From NCBI RefSeq assembly GCF_014697025.1, contig NZ_JACJRC010000043.1:1-34977 (forward strand): DNA of 34,977 nucleotides, given 5' to 3'. Below the pieces are notes generated by a model. The model was not told the DNA's origin, searched no databases, and was given only the letters and a program-made list of their open reading frames with translations. Positions 1-8,103 of the stretch are shown here, piece by piece. A program made the position numbers and the translations under genes. The first letter of the stretch is position 1. The number at the start of each line of letters is the position of its first letter. The stretch comes from Alkalinema sp. FACHB-956. GTDB taxonomy: Bacteria > Cyanobacteriota > Cyanobacteriia > Leptolyngbyales > Leptolyngbyaceae.

Positions 1-356
1 TACCGAAATCGAGGACGGAGCCTGCGGCATAATGTCCTGATTTTGGCACCGTCTCTCACAGAACTCAGCCACTTTAGCAGGTTGGGCAATTTTCCTCTGC
101 TTCTAATCCTTTAGTCCAAACTCCAGACCTAAGTTTTTAGTCCAAAAGTTTTTAGCCCAAAAGTTTTTACTCCACATTATCTAGCCCAGTTAACCAGTCT
201 TTAACTCAGTTAAGAAATCAAGCGTTTCATGAACTTTTACATCACTGATTAAACTTTCTTTTCAAGCCCCTAAATATTGATTGCGAACTTCCATGATCCC
301 CTCAAAAATCTGATAACTTCTCATAATTAAACCTATCCAGATTAAGGACGACAACT
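1..356. other. Leader region without a clear gene
   Basis: Nothing can be assigned firmly here. An open frame runs in from the window edge and stops at 38-40 (last residues DGACGIMS); another runs to a stop at 112-114. Either could be the tail of an upstream gene, but neither is recognisable. The rest is AT-rich and holds a three-unit 15-bp tandem repeat (131-175). It probably contains the promoter of the small membrane protein starting at 357; CATAAT at 323-328 could be a -10 box, but I see no convincing -35. Confidence 0.4.
131..175. repeat. 15-bp tandem repeat, 3 units
   Basis: Units at 131-145, 146-160 and 161-175 follow the pattern AAGTTTTTAGTCCAA, with one change in the second and a few in the third. 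It lies in the non-coding region upstream of the 32-residue ORF. The unit is not seen elsewhere in the window. Confidence 0.85.
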
Positions 357-455
357 ATGCAATCTCCCCGCAAGCACCTGGGTCAGTCGATCGGATTAGG
401 CGTTTTGTTGGCGCTGGCAAGTGTGGGTATGTTGTGGACGGTTGCATCGTTCTAA
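357..455 (+). CDS. Small single-helix membrane protein (32 aa)
   Basis: This short frame starts with ATG at 357, preceded by AAGGA at a good Shine-Dalgarno distance. It encodes 32 residues: a basic N-terminus with R5 and K6, then a hydrophobic helix from about residue 11 to 31 (GLGVLLALASVGMLWTVASF), and ends at TAA 453-455. A strong intrinsic terminator follows at 550-583, so the frame sits in its own short transcription unit. It resembles the small one-helix proteins of cyanobacterial membrane complexes in size and topology, but the sequence is not one of the Psb, Pet or Psa small subunits I can recall. It could alternatively be a cleaved signal-peptide remnant. Function unknown. Confidence 0.5.
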   Translation: MQSPRKHLGQSIGLGVLLALASVGMLWTVASF

Positions 456-549
456 CAGAAATACGACTAGTGGGATCTCTGGTAGGAAAGCCGATTCCCA
501 GGGATCACTTCTCTTCTGCAACATGTCTGCGTGGAACTCTCAAATAACA

Positions 550-583
550 AAAGCAAGGACTCCGATGTTCCTTGCTTTTTTTT
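550..583 (+). terminator. Rho-independent terminator after the 32-aa ORF
   Basis: A perfect 10-bp stem pairs AAAGCAAGGA (550-559) with TCCTTGCTTT (569-578) across a 9-nt loop and runs into eight T residues (576-583). It is the only good terminator between the small ORF and the convergent PHP gene. Confidence 0.85.
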
Positions 584-692
584 GGACAATATTACCCAGC
601 TCAAAAATCATTTCTCAAAAGTCCTGTCCCAAAAGTTATGCCCTCTCAGACGACTCTGGCGGAGCGAAGCTCTATGTCCTAGAGAGGTTTAT

Positions 693-726
693 GTATTTCA
701 GAGAGACAAGTATTTCAGAGAGGCAA
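693..726. repeat. 17-bp tandem duplication
   Basis: Two copies of GTATTTCAGAGAGACAA at 693-709 and 710-726, differing at one base, lie in the non-coding stretch between two convergent genes. A third copy starts (GTAT) and breaks off. Confidence 0.8.
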
Positions 727-821
727 GTATACCGGAGATGCGATCCATTGGAGAAAAGTTGTGGTATCCCGCTGCTGCTGACCATATAGCGCGGGACTCT
801 ATGACGCTCCAAAAAACTCAA

Positions 822-898
822 ACGTTAAACCCCAAAAAAAACAAAAACCAAAAAAAACCAAAAAAACAAGTTACAACCCAAGTTAAACCCGTTGCAAC
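822..898 (-). terminator. Terminator overlapping the end of the PHP gene
   Basis: Read on the minus strand, GTTGCAAC (891-898) pairs with GTTGTAAC (870-877) with one G-U pair, and is followed by long T tracts (complement of the A-rich stretch 822-868). The first stem arm lies in the last codons of the PHP gene and the stop codon (883-885) is in the loop. The A/T-rich tail is unusually long and interrupted only by GG pairs. Confidence 0.6.
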
Positions 899-1596
899 AA
901 GTTCACCCCGTGGGAATCAGTCCCACAGGTATTTAAAAGATGGTATTGCTGACTCAAACTGCGCACTTGCTGGGATTCTTCAGGACTAGGTCTCCAGGGC
1001 TTGGGGTTGCCATAGGCATAGTAGGTTTCCACCCCGTCAATTCCCACTTTGACCGCTGCCAGAATCAAATCCTCATGGGAACGGCGATAGCGAGCTGGGT
1101 GAGCCAACACCGCTACTCCTCCCCCCTGGTGAATGGCTGAAATCACCTGGTGGGCCTCCGCTTCATCCCCCCGAGGGGCCGTGCCCGTTAAATATTCCGC
1201 GATCGCGGGATGGAAGGGATCGAAGGCATAGCCCAAGATATGAACTTCCACATCCAGTAAGCGGGAGGTGATTTCGGTACCCGTCCAGAGGTGGGGAACG
1301 GGTTTACCCAGATTATTGGGTTGCTGCTGCCACTCTTCAAAAAAGTGCTTAGCCGCATAGAAGCCAGAAATCTGATGGTGATCGGTAATGGCAAAACCAG
1401 ATAACCCAATCTCCAGAGCTTGTTCAGCCAAAATATCTGGCCGAAGTTGCCCATCGGAGTGGGTTGTGTGCATGTGGAAATTGTAGGTATAGGGACAACT
1501 ATCAGCGTTAACTGAAGCGAAGACTCGACGAAGAGCTGCCAGATCCTGTGCTGCCGGCTTCTCGCTCGTTGCAGTCTGCGGAAGAACAACCGCCAT
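883..1596 (-). CDS. PHP-domain metal-dependent phosphoesterase
   Basis: The product (237 aa) is a PHP-domain protein, a metal-dependent phosphoesterase family related to the exonuclease domain of DNA polymerase III and histidinol phosphatase. The defining first motif NFHMHTTHSDG is near the N-terminus, followed by GFAITDHHQ, then EITSR, a LAHPAR histidine motif and a final GTDSHG; together these supply the His/Asp/Glu metal ligands. I chose ATG at 1596 because GAGG lies just upstream; a TTG 12 bp earlier is in frame but less likely. The gene is short for the family, close to a bare catalytic domain. The substrate is unknown; single-domain relatives hydrolyse nucleotides such as 3',5'-bisphosphates, which is only a family-level possibility here. 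It is monocistronic. Confidence 0.9.
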   Translation of the reverse strand: MAVVLPQTATSEKPAAQDLAALRRVFASVNADSCPYTYNFHMHTTHSDGQLRPDILAEQALEIGLSGFAITDHHQISGFYAAKHFFEEWQQQPNNLGKPVPHLWTGTEITSRLLDVEVHILGYAFDPFHPAIAEYLTGTAPRGDEAEAHQVISAIHQGGGVAVLAHPARYRRSHEDLILAAVKVGIDGVETYYAYGNPKPWRPSPEESQQVRSLSQQYHLLNTCGTDSHGVNLLQRV

Positions 1597-1718
1597 GGAG
1601 TGCCTCAAAATGGTGTGTTTGGCGTAACAACGTTACCTAACTTTACTTTAGTCTACGCGTTCACAAGTGTGGGAAAGGGGAATTTTTGCTTTTCTATAGT
1701 TGTATTTCGTTTTCGCTA

Positions 1719-1759
1719 TCAGTGCATTTATCCAGGGAAAGAACTCGTAAATGCACTGA
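1719..1759. promoter_or_regulatory. 12-bp perfect inverted repeat
   Basis: TCAGTGCATTTA (1719-1730) is mirrored exactly by TAAATGCACTGA (1748-1759) across 17 nt. It lies between the start of the PHP gene and the end of the response-regulator gene, both on the minus strand. There is no T tract directly after either arm, so it is not a typical intrinsic terminator. It could be an operator for a dimeric regulator of the PHP gene or an RNA hairpin at the end of the regulator transcript. Confidence 0.5.
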
Positions 1760-1840
1760 GAGACTGACTATTTGAATGAAAACTGGCTGGAAACACAACG
1801 ATGAGCGGCTTGCTCTTCCATGCAAGAAATGAGTGGAGAT

Positions 1841-2545
1841 TTAGTTTCCCTTCGGTTTCACTAATCCATGCTCTAGCGCGAACCGAACAAGTTCTGTACG
1901 GCTATTGGTGCCTGTTTTCGTAAACAACCGACTGACATATTTCTCCACGTTCCGCACACTGGTATCTAAGCGACGGGCAATTTCCTTATTCATCAACCCA
2001 TCCACCACCAATTCCAGAACGCTCTGTTCCCGAGGCGTGAAATCAATATGAATCGGGGCAGCGGTCGTCTGCAAGGTGCCTTTCTGGGTCAGCAGGGCTT
2101 TGATTTCCTTGATTTGACGAGCCAATTCTGCGACATCGGGGTTTTCAATATCACCTGACCCCGCTTGAGCCGCTTTTTGACGGGACAGAATATTTTTGAC
2201 GATCGCCACGAGTTCATCGGGGTCAAAGGGTTTTGGCAGATACGCATCACACCCGGCATCGTAGCCCTGGATGCGATCGTTGGTCATGCCCCGCGCCGTC
2301 AGGAAAATCACGGGCAGGGATTGGAAGCGAGGATCCTCCCGTAGCCGTTTTAGCAATTGGTAGCCATCCACCTGGGGCATCATGACATCACTAATGACCA
2401 AATCCGGCAGAATGCGCTGGGCTACGTCCCATCCTTCATCGCCGTTGGTTGCCGTATGCACCGTAAAGCCACTGTCTTCTAGGTAGGCTTGAACGGCCTC
2501 CCGTAGACCAGGCTCGTCGTCTACCAATAGAAGTTGCTCTGCCAT
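1841..2545 (-). CDS. NarL/LuxR-type response regulator (Ycf29-like)
   Basis: A 234-residue two-component response regulator. The receiver domain (about 1-120) has the acidic pocket D9-D10-E11, the phosphoacceptor D53 in VISDVMMP, T83 and K105 (YLPKP). A linker of about 45 residues leads to a LuxR-type helix-turn-helix from about residue 170 (FTPREQSVLELVVDGLMNKE, then RNVEKYVSRLF). A full phosphorylation set plus LuxR HTH means it should bind DNA when phosphorylated by an unidentified histidine kinase; none is encoded nearby. The layout resembles the cyanobacterial and plastid Ycf29 family, but I cannot confirm orthology. The ATG at 2545 has a good upstream GGAGAGGA. The neighbouring ruvX is separated by a non-coding gap with a 20-bp tandem duplication. 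Confidence 0.92.
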   Translation of the reverse strand: MAEQLLLVDDEPGLREAVQAYLEDSGFTVHTATNGDEGWDVAQRILPDLVISDVMMPQVDGYQLLKRLREDPRFQSLPVIFLTARGMTNDRIQGYDAGCDAYLPKPFDPDELVAIVKNILSRQKAAQAGSGDIENPDVAELARQIKEIKALLTQKGTLQTTAAPIHIDFTPREQSVLELVVDGLMNKEIARRLDTSVRNVEKYVSRLFTKTGTNSRTELVRFALEHGLVKPKGN

Positions 2546-2571
2546 AATCCTCTCCCTATCTCTTTCTACTT

Positions 2572-2611
2572 AATGTACTTGAGTTCTCAGCAATGTACTT
2601 GAGTTCTCAGC
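2572..2611. repeat. 20-bp perfect tandem duplication
   Basis: AATGTACTTGAGTTCTCAGC occurs twice head to tail (2572-2591 and 2592-2611) with no mismatch, just upstream of the response-regulator start. The perfect identity suggests a recent event. Confidence 0.9.
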
Positions 2612-2663
2612 GGTTGATGATTTTACTGTCTATCGGACTCCCATCAAACGACCTAACGCCGAT

Positions 2664-3113
2664 CTATCCGCTGGACTCACGGCGACGAGCCTCTAACCAA
2701 TCCTGGAGGATCAGTGCAGCCGCTTTACGATCGATCAATCCCTTGTTGCGAGAGGGCTGGATATTTTCCGCTTGCAGCAGTTGTTCCGCCGCAAAACTAG
2801 TCAAGCGTTCATCCACCCATTCAATCGGGAGATTCAGCGCTTTGGAGAGAGCCTTGGCAAATTTTTGGGTTTGCTTAGCCTGAGCCCCGATCGTGCCATC
2901 CATTTGGTAGGGGAGGCCAATGACTAAGACTTGCACCGATCGCTCCTGCACCAGAGGTTGCAAAACGCTGACCACATAGTCAAAGGACTTCCGCTCGATC
3001 GTCATTAACCCCGTTGCACCCAGTCCCAAGCCATCACAGCCTGCAACCCCAATCCGCTTTTTCCCCACATCCAACGCGAGGGCAGACAGTCTCTCCACAT
3101 TCTCTGTTCCCAC
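2664..3113 (-). CDS. ruvX: RuvX/YqgF-family RNase H-fold protein
   Basis: This 149-residue protein belongs to the YqgF/RuvX family, an RNase H-like fold annotated as putative pre-16S rRNA processing nuclease and Holliday junction resolvase. Seen here: ALALDVGKKRIGVA with the first catalytic aspartate (D15), the strand VLVIGLP, WVDERLTS with the conserved acidic pair, and a C-terminal LIDRKAAALILQDWL with the last acidic residue. Length matches the family (about 140-150). It starts with GTG at 3113, preceded by GAGGTGAGGG, only 16 bp after the stop of the upstream GNAT gene, so the two are very probably co-transcribed. Confidence 0.93.
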   Translation of the reverse strand: MGTENVERLSALALDVGKKRIGVAGCDGLGLGATGLMTIERKSFDYVVSVLQPLVQERSVQVLVIGLPYQMDGTIGAQAKQTQKFAKALSKALNLPIEWVDERLTSFAAEQLLQAENIQPSRNKGLIDRKAAALILQDWLEARRRESSG

Positions 3114-3129
3114 TGGCCCTCACCTCGCC

Positions 3130-4449
3130 CTAGCAGCAGGGATCGCCGTGATCATGGGGCGGGAAAAAGTCTTGGGTTTGACTCTCAGCGGTTGTGGAAG
3201 CGTCTTTGGCAGAACGATGTTCCTTGACGGACCAATGGTTGGGGCGCTTCGATTCGATCGTGATGCGTCCAGGAACCGGTTTACGAACGGGTTGTAACCC
3301 CGGAATGACATCCGCCAGTTGCAGTCCTTCCAGCGCTGGGGCCTGACGAGTTTCCCGGAGTTTATGCCAGACCGATCGGGACATGAGCAAGGTGTGGGCA
3401 ATCCGCTCCGCACCAATGCGTTCTAAGTAGGCTTCGCGTTCCGGGTGGTAATCCGCCGATAGAATCTCTAGGCTTTGCGAGGGCACCTCTTGGACAATCC
3501 GCGCCATTTGAGCCATGACTTCGGGGTAGAGCCAAGTATAGGCCGGATGCACCGTTAGCTGTGCCGTGTGAGGACGGGAGCCATCGCGGCAGAGTTGCAG
3601 TTGGAAGTAGGCGATCGCAACCTTACGCTGGGGTTCAAAGACATAGCCGCTCACTGCTTCGGTATTGGTCACCCATTGCTGAACCAAGCGCACTACTGAA
3701 CCCAGCAGGCTCGTTTTAAAATCCTGGGGATGGCGATCAAACACCTGGCGTACCAACGGTGGCATCGCCATATTGTCTAGCTGGTAGAGCAAATGGGCAT
3801 CGGCATTGCTCACTGGCAAAAGGTTAGGCAAGTCCGGTTCTCGGTCTGCCAATTCTTGAAGTTGCTCAGCGGAAATTTGCCAATAGGTCACCTGGGCGAC
3901 GGGCTGAAAGCCATTGTGACGATAGAGACTTAGCCCGGATTCATCATTGACATCCAATTCTAAAATCCAAGTCCGCGCTTGCAGAATTGTCTCAAAGCAA
4001 TAGCGCAGCAGCAGGGAACCCACTTCATTCCGGGTCAGTACCGCATTGGTGGAGACAGCAGGGGTTCCCTCCTCCACAGCACTACTTTTGGGAACGGTGT
4101 CAGAGGCCGCACGATCGCTGGACTGGACGATCGTGGACTCCATTGCCACCCGATCGACTCGCCAAGTGGTTCCTGCATGGTTGAAGGGCGACACTTTAAT
4201 CACGCCTTTGACCCGTTGTTCCACCTCTGCTACATAGGCAGAGAGTGCATGGCGCAGCGGATTGGGAAACCAACTGAGAAACTTGAGTAAACCATACCAG
4301 CGACTCAAGGAAATCGCTTGCTCCCGCACCATGGATGCAGCAGAATCCATCTCGTCGTGTTCCTGCATCAACCGATCGACGGTATCCACGTCACGGTAGT
4401 GCAGGGGACGAATGGACAGGTTTGTCGTCTGCCGAAAAGCTCGCATCAT
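3130..4449 (-). CDS. GNAT-like acetyltransferase-domain protein
   Basis: A 439-residue soluble protein. The N-terminal part starts like a GNAT N-acetyltransferase (IRPLHYRDVDTVDRLMQEHD) and carries a GNAT-like segment near residues 140-180 (VGSLLLRYCFETILQARTWI, ELDVNDESGLSLYRHNGF), the C-terminal half of an acetyl-CoA binding fold. A second, weaker GNAT-like half may follow at about 200-360 (YLERIGAERIAHTLLMSRSVWHKL). The last 70 residues are polar and probably disordered. A low-complexity stretch at about 110-135 interrupts the first domain. Substrate unknown. It directly precedes ruvX with a 16-bp gap. Confidence 0.72.
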   Translation of the reverse strand: MMRAFRQTTNLSIRPLHYRDVDTVDRLMQEHDEMDSAASMVREQAISLSRWYGLLKFLSWFPNPLRHALSAYVAEVEQRVKGVIKVSPFNHAGTTWRVDRVAMESTIVQSSDRAASDTVPKSSAVEEGTPAVSTNAVLTRNEVGSLLLRYCFETILQARTWILELDVNDESGLSLYRHNGFQPVAQVTYWQISAEQLQELADREPDLPNLLPVSNADAHLLYQLDNMAMPPLVRQVFDRHPQDFKTSLLGSVVRLVQQWVTNTEAVSGYVFEPQRKVAIAYFQLQLCRDGSRPHTAQLTVHPAYTWLYPEVMAQMARIVQEVPSQSLEILSADYHPEREAYLERIGAERIAHTLLMSRSVWHKLRETRQAPALEGLQLADVIPGLQPVRKPVPGRITIESKRPNHWSVKEHRSAKDASTTAESQTQDFFPPHDHGDPCC

Positions 4450-4470
4450 GGGAGAAGCCGTCCTAGTTCC

Positions 4471-5700
4471 TTAGGGTGAGGGATTGGGTGCTGGCACAGC
4501 AAGACCTGTTGTAGTCGCGGCAGTCGGACGGATCAGAACCAAGGGGGTTTGCTCATTGGCATTGCCTGCCGGATTGGTAATCAAAGCCTGAGTGAGAAAT
4601 TTTTCAGATACGTCCGAAGTCGATGCTAATATCTTAACCCTTCGTAAATCATTCACGTCTACCACCGCAGCGGAAAGCCCGGTTTCCCGTTGAATGCGAT
4701 CGCACAGACCCTGCGGATCGGCGGGGCCAAGGACGACAAATTTATCGTAGGGCGGAATTGTACCAGTTACATCATCAATCAGATTGGCCTGTTCTCCGGC
4801 TAAACGGTAGAACATTCCATCAACCTGGAGCGGTTTGGAAATCGATCGGGGCAACAGTTTGAACGGAATGCTGACCACGAAGGCAAAAAAGACGCGGGGG
4901 GCTCCGGCAATATCAATCAAGGTTTGTAGTCCACAGGCCGTTGCCAAGCTGGATGTCCGATCGAACATGTAGCACAGGCGTTTGGCCAACCAACCCGGTT
5001 GGATTTCAGTGTAGTGACGGTAGCGCCCCTGCATGATGGCAACAGGGGATTCGCCCAAGGTCACGACATCTCCTGGTTGAGCATGGGGAACCACGTAGCG
5101 CTTAACCACCTCAATCGGATCATCCAAGCTACTGAGCAGGTGGGTTTTGACGGGTAGCAGTTCGGCATTGTCCGCCGATCGCCATTGCTTAGACCCGGTG
5201 GCATCGGGAAATTTCAGGGGCACCACAATATGCTTGGTGCGCGGGATGCGTCCTCCGGGGCCGTAGGTCACAAAATGCACCTTAACCCAAACGGATTGCA
5301 AGCTGGCTAAATTCTCGCCACTGATTTCCACTTGCACTTCGATCGGCTCCCGTTTGCCAACCTCAACGATGTCGCTTTCCCAGTAGCCATCATCACGGGG
5401 ATCAATATCGGGGAATCGAGAAATAATTCGTGTTTTGACCTGATGCTGCTCGACGGGATCTTTAGACAGGAGCGTTGCTTCGGCCCAAATTTCCGGCACC
5501 ATCACATCGAGTCGTTGGGTTTGGTTGACGAACTCTAGATCCCCAATCAAAAGAATTCGATCGGCCTCTGCGACCTCTAGCCCCCACTTCCCTGCCGTTA
5601 ACTCTAGGCGATTGCCAGCCCGTCGCCGATATTGTAAGTCCAGTCCGATCGCGGCCAACCCAAAAATCCCTAGAACCGCCAGAAGAAGCTTGAGAATCAC
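4471..5700 (-). CDS. CofE-like (F420-0:gamma-glutamyl ligase family) membrane-anchored protein
   Basis: The product (409 aa from GTG 5700) starts with one hydrophobic helix (about residues 3-22, ILKLLLAVLGIFGLAAIGL). The middle resembles the F420-0:gamma-glutamyl ligase fold: around 205-227 there is YVVPHAQPGDVVTLGESPVA, the GDV-S--G nucleotide-binding element of CofE-like proteins, and near the C-terminus FVVLGPADPQ and AAVVDVNDLR. Family knowledge: CofE adds glutamates to coenzyme F420, but most cyanobacteria are not known to make canonical F420, so the true substrate is unclear. I prefer GTG 5700 because GAGGGA precedes it; an in-frame TTG at 5739 would add 13 residues. It lies 21 bp upstream of the GNAT gene on the same strand and may be its operon partner. 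Confidence 0.75.
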   Translation of the reverse strand: MILKLLLAVLGIFGLAAIGLDLQYRRRAGNRLELTAGKWGLEVAEADRILLIGDLEFVNQTQRLDVMVPEIWAEATLLSKDPVEQHQVKTRIISRFPDIDPRDDGYWESDIVEVGKREPIEVQVEISGENLASLQSVWVKVHFVTYGPGGRIPRTKHIVVPLKFPDATGSKQWRSADNAELLPVKTHLLSSLDDPIEVVKRYVVPHAQPGDVVTLGESPVAIMQGRYRHYTEIQPGWLAKRLCYMFDRTSSLATACGLQTLIDIAGAPRVFFAFVVSIPFKLLPRSISKPLQVDGMFYRLAGEQANLIDDVTGTIPPYDKFVVLGPADPQGLCDRIQRETGLSAAVVDVNDLRRVKILASTSDVSEKFLTQALITNPAGNANEQTPLVLIRPTAATTTGLAVPAPNPSP

Positions 5701-6064
5701 AATTCCCTCAACCTGCCCAATACACTTGGATAAATGCAATTAAATCAATGCAATGCCTGAAGATTATGCCTTAAAACGATGGCTTTACTTACATCGCTTT
5801 CTAGACTGACCTTGCTTTCTGACCTGACGTGCGTTCGACCAACGAAAGTGTCCCTTACAAATCTCCTGTGCTTGGACGCAGAATTCACTTTCGGGGGGTG
5901 TCGGGGGAGTAGAGTCCCCTGACATGGCAGGGGGGCGGGGAGAAGTTCCCCGATCTTTGCTGCGGAGCAGCCCCGACGATCGCGCCTCACCACAAATTCA
6001 TCGAACTTACGTTGACCTGACGTGCGTTTAAGAATCACCCCGATCGGCAAACAGGCCAAAATTC
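5701..6064. other. Non-coding gap with a repeat-bounded GC-rich block
   Basis: Between glk and the CofE-like gene lies about 360 bp with no believable gene. It is unusually rich in G runs and in small palindromes such as GCTGCGGAGCAGC, and is bracketed by a 16-bp direct repeat (5820-5835 and 6013-6028). It may be a decayed small mobile or interspersed repeat. Confidence 0.5.
5820..6028. repeat. Possible MITE-like element bounded by 16-bp direct repeats
   Basis: TGACCTGACGTGCGTT is found exactly at 5820-5835 and 6013-6028 in the same orientation. The 177 bp between them are GC-rich, contain CGAAAGTG and CACTTTCG as an inverted pair (5843-5850 and 5888-5895) and have no open frame with protein character. 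This could be a non-autonomous element with long direct repeats, or two members of a dispersed repeat. No transposase is nearby. Confidence 0.4.
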
Positions 6065-7135
6065 CTACAGCCGCGCTGCACACAAAGCCGCGCCAATCAA
6101 ACCCACCTGGGGATTGAGTACCACATGCACCGGAATTCTCTCCAGTAATGGACTCATGCGCCCTTTGTGGGCAAACGCTTGCAGAAATGGGCCAGACTGC
6201 ATCAGGGGTAAGATTTTTGCAGCAATCCCCCCGGCAATGTACAAGCCGCCATAGGGCAACAGTTTCAACGCTAAATTGCCTGCCTCGGAACCGTAGGCTT
6301 CCACAAACAGTTGCAAGGCTTGCTGACATAATCGATCGCTACCTGCTAGGGCAGCAGCCCCAATGATGCTGCCGGGATCCACTGTTTTTTCAGACTGCCC
6401 TGCTTCTGCTTCCCACTGACGAATGGCTGCAGCTATTTCCGGCGTTTCGGTGGCATAGTTACGATCGCGCAGAAATTGATAGATCGACACGATGCCTTGG
6501 CCTGACACCACCCGCTCCACGGACAGGCGATCGATATTGAACTTGTCTAATAGATAGCGCGATAGTTGATATTCGATCTCACTCCGTGGCGCAAAATCCA
6601 CATGGCCGCCTTCCGAGCTAAAGACCTGATATCCCGTGGCGCTATGAATTAGAAACCCTTGTCCTAAGCCCGTCCCGGCCCCAATCACCGCGATCGGCGC
6701 TGTACTTTCCGATTCCCCCACCTGCAAAGTGCACAAGTCCTGATCCTGGAGCCCCAACACGCCATACCCGACGGCGGCAAAGTCATTAATCAGCGACACC
6801 TTGGGAATCTTCAGTTCCTCAGAGAGGCGATCGGCTGCCAATAACCAGCCCAGATTCGTCAGTTTAGAGGTGTTGTTGACCACAGGCCCCGCGATCGCAA
6901 AACAGGCTTTTGCTGGAGATAAAGAGTTCCCCGCCTCTGGTTTCCCCGCCTCTGGTTTCCCTACCTCTGCTTGCGCCCTGTCTAAAAATGCCGTCACCAT
7001 GGGCACGAGGTCGGGATATTCTCCACTGAGATAGCGCATTTCATAAACGGTTTTCCAGTCTGCATCGGAGACCAAATCCACCAGTCGCAGAATGGTTTTT
7101 GTTCCGCCAATATCGCCAGCCAACAGGAGAGTCAT
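6065..7135 (-). CDS. glk: Glucokinase
   Basis: A 356-residue Glk-family hexokinase that phosphorylates glucose to glucose-6-phosphate with ATP in the cytoplasm. The phosphate-1 loop GDIGGTKT is at 7-14, the sugar-binding [18 protein letters not shown] at 80-97, the catalytic aspartate D118 in [11 protein letters not shown], the adenosine motif [10 protein letters not shown] at 151-160 and SEGGHVDF at 174-181. The C-terminal [10 protein letters not shown] is also typical. Length is normal. An oddity is a five-residue repeat at about 55-69 ([15 protein letters not shown]) encoded by three 15-bp units, probably in a surface loop. It diverges from pdxH, so their promoters share the 185-bp gap. 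Confidence 0.96.
   Translation of the reverse strand: MTLLLAGDIGGTKTILRLVDLVSDADWKTVYEMRYLSGEYPDLVPMVTAFLDRAQAEVGKPEAGKPEAGNSLSPAKACFAIAGPVVNNTSKLTNLGWLLAADRLSEELKIPKVSLINDFAAVGYGVLGLQDQDLCTLQVGESESTAPIAVIGAGTGLGQGFLIHSATGYQVFSSEGGHVDFAPRSEIEYQLSRYLLDKFNIDRLSVERVVSGQGIVSIYQFLRDRNYATETPEIAAAIRQWEAEAGQSEKTVDPGSIIGAAALAGSDRLCQQALQLFVEAYGSEAGNLALKLLPYGGLYIAGGIAAKILPLMQSGPFLQAFAHKGRMSPLLERIPVHVVLNPQVGLIGAALCAARL
6931..6975. repeat. In-frame 15-bp tandem repeat inside glk
   Basis: CCGCCTCTGGTTTCC is repeated exactly at 6931-6945 and 6946-6960, with a diverged third unit at 6961-6975. On the coding strand the units give [15 protein letters not shown], so copy number can change without breaking glucokinase. 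Confidence 0.85.
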
Positions 7136-7320
7136 GGAAAAGATGCCTAATGAATCGCATCGCCATTGTACTGAAGTCCGTCCTAAGGATGAACCATCGT
7201 CTCAGCCAAATCCTTGTCAGTGATTCGAGAACTCCATCAGCCACTGTGGCCCTCTTCCGGCCCACCTCAAACTGCCGTAAAATCTTAACTTCCAGCCTTG
7301 CTCAAAGACATCAACCTTCT

Positions 7321-7962
7321 ATGGATCGCGCAATTTCTGATCTTCGTAAAGACTACACACTCCAAGCGCTCAATGAAACTGATGTGAGCCCGAACCCCTT
7401 TGAGCAATTTCGCACTTGGTTTGATCAGGCTCTCGCAGCCCAGTTGCCGGAACCTAACGCCATGACGATCGCCACTGCCACTCCCGATGGCATTCCTTCT
7501 GCGCGTATTGTGCTGCTTAAGGGCTTTGATGAGCGGGGATTCGTCTTTTTCACGAATTACAACAGCCACAAAGGTCAGGAACTTCAAGCCAATCCCCAGG
7601 CGGCGATCGTCTTTCTTTGGCGAGAGCTAGAACGACAAGTTCGGATTCAGGGAACGGTGGAAAAAGTGGATGCATCGGAATCGGATGCCTATTTCCACAG
7701 CCGCCCCCTAGGCAGTCGCTTGGGCGCTTGGGCCTCGGAGCAGAGCGCGGTCATTCCCGATCGGGCAGTCCTAGAACAGAAACTCGCTCACTTAGAAGCC
7801 ACCTATCCCGATGGTGAAATTCCCCGACCCGACCATTGGGGCGGCTTTCGCGTGAAACCTAAAGTGATCGAATTTTGGCAAGGGCGATCGAGTCGTCTCC
7901 ACGATCGCCTGCGCTATCAACACATAGAAGGCCATTGGCACATCGATCGTCTGGCTCCCTAA
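7321..7962 (+). CDS. pdxH: Pyridoxamine 5'-phosphate oxidase
   Basis: A 213-residue FMN-dependent oxidase that converts pyridoxine or pyridoxamine 5'-phosphate into pyridoxal 5'-phosphate in the vitamin B6 pathway. Seen: the N-terminal [13 protein letters not shown] typical of Pdx[21 protein letters not shown], the FMN-binding [16 protein letters not shown], then [28 protein letters not shown] and the C-terminal [17 protein letters not shown] with the substrate arginines. The ATG at 7321 gives the family's usual length; the frame is open upstream to 7099, but that stretch has no PdxH character. There is no clear Shine-Dalgarno sequence. Confidence 0.95.
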   Translation: MDRAISDLRKDYTLQALNETDVSPNPFEQFRTWFDQALAAQLPEPNAMTIATATPDGIPSARIVLLKGFDERGFVFFTNYNSHKGQELQANPQAAIVFLWRELERQVRIQGTVEKVDASESDAYFHSRPLGSRLGAWASEQSAVIPDRAVLEQKLAHLEATYPDGEIPRPDHWGGFRVKPKVIEFWQGRSSRLHDRLRYQHIEGHWHIDRLAP

Positions 7963-8048
7963 AGTCAGACCAGTCTTGCTACGCCCGCTTGGTACAAGCT
8001 TTACACTTGGTACACTCGTTACAATAGTGCCAGCCTAACCAGTGAGTC

Positions 8049-8078
8049 CTCACCGAGCCAGTTCTCACCGAGCCAGTG
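8049..8078. repeat. 15-bp tandem duplication
   Basis: CTCACCGAGCCAGTT at 8049-8063 is repeated at 8064-8078 with one final-base change, immediately upstream of the small membrane protein gene at 8104. Confidence 0.85.
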
Positions 8079-8103
8079 CCCACCCTACCCGCCCCCAGGA
8101 TTC

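Noticed and set aside
5745-6329. A 194-residue open frame on the minus strand
   Set aside because: It overlaps the end of glk in another frame and runs through GC-rich repeats; its sequence is cysteine- and arginine-rich without domain features.
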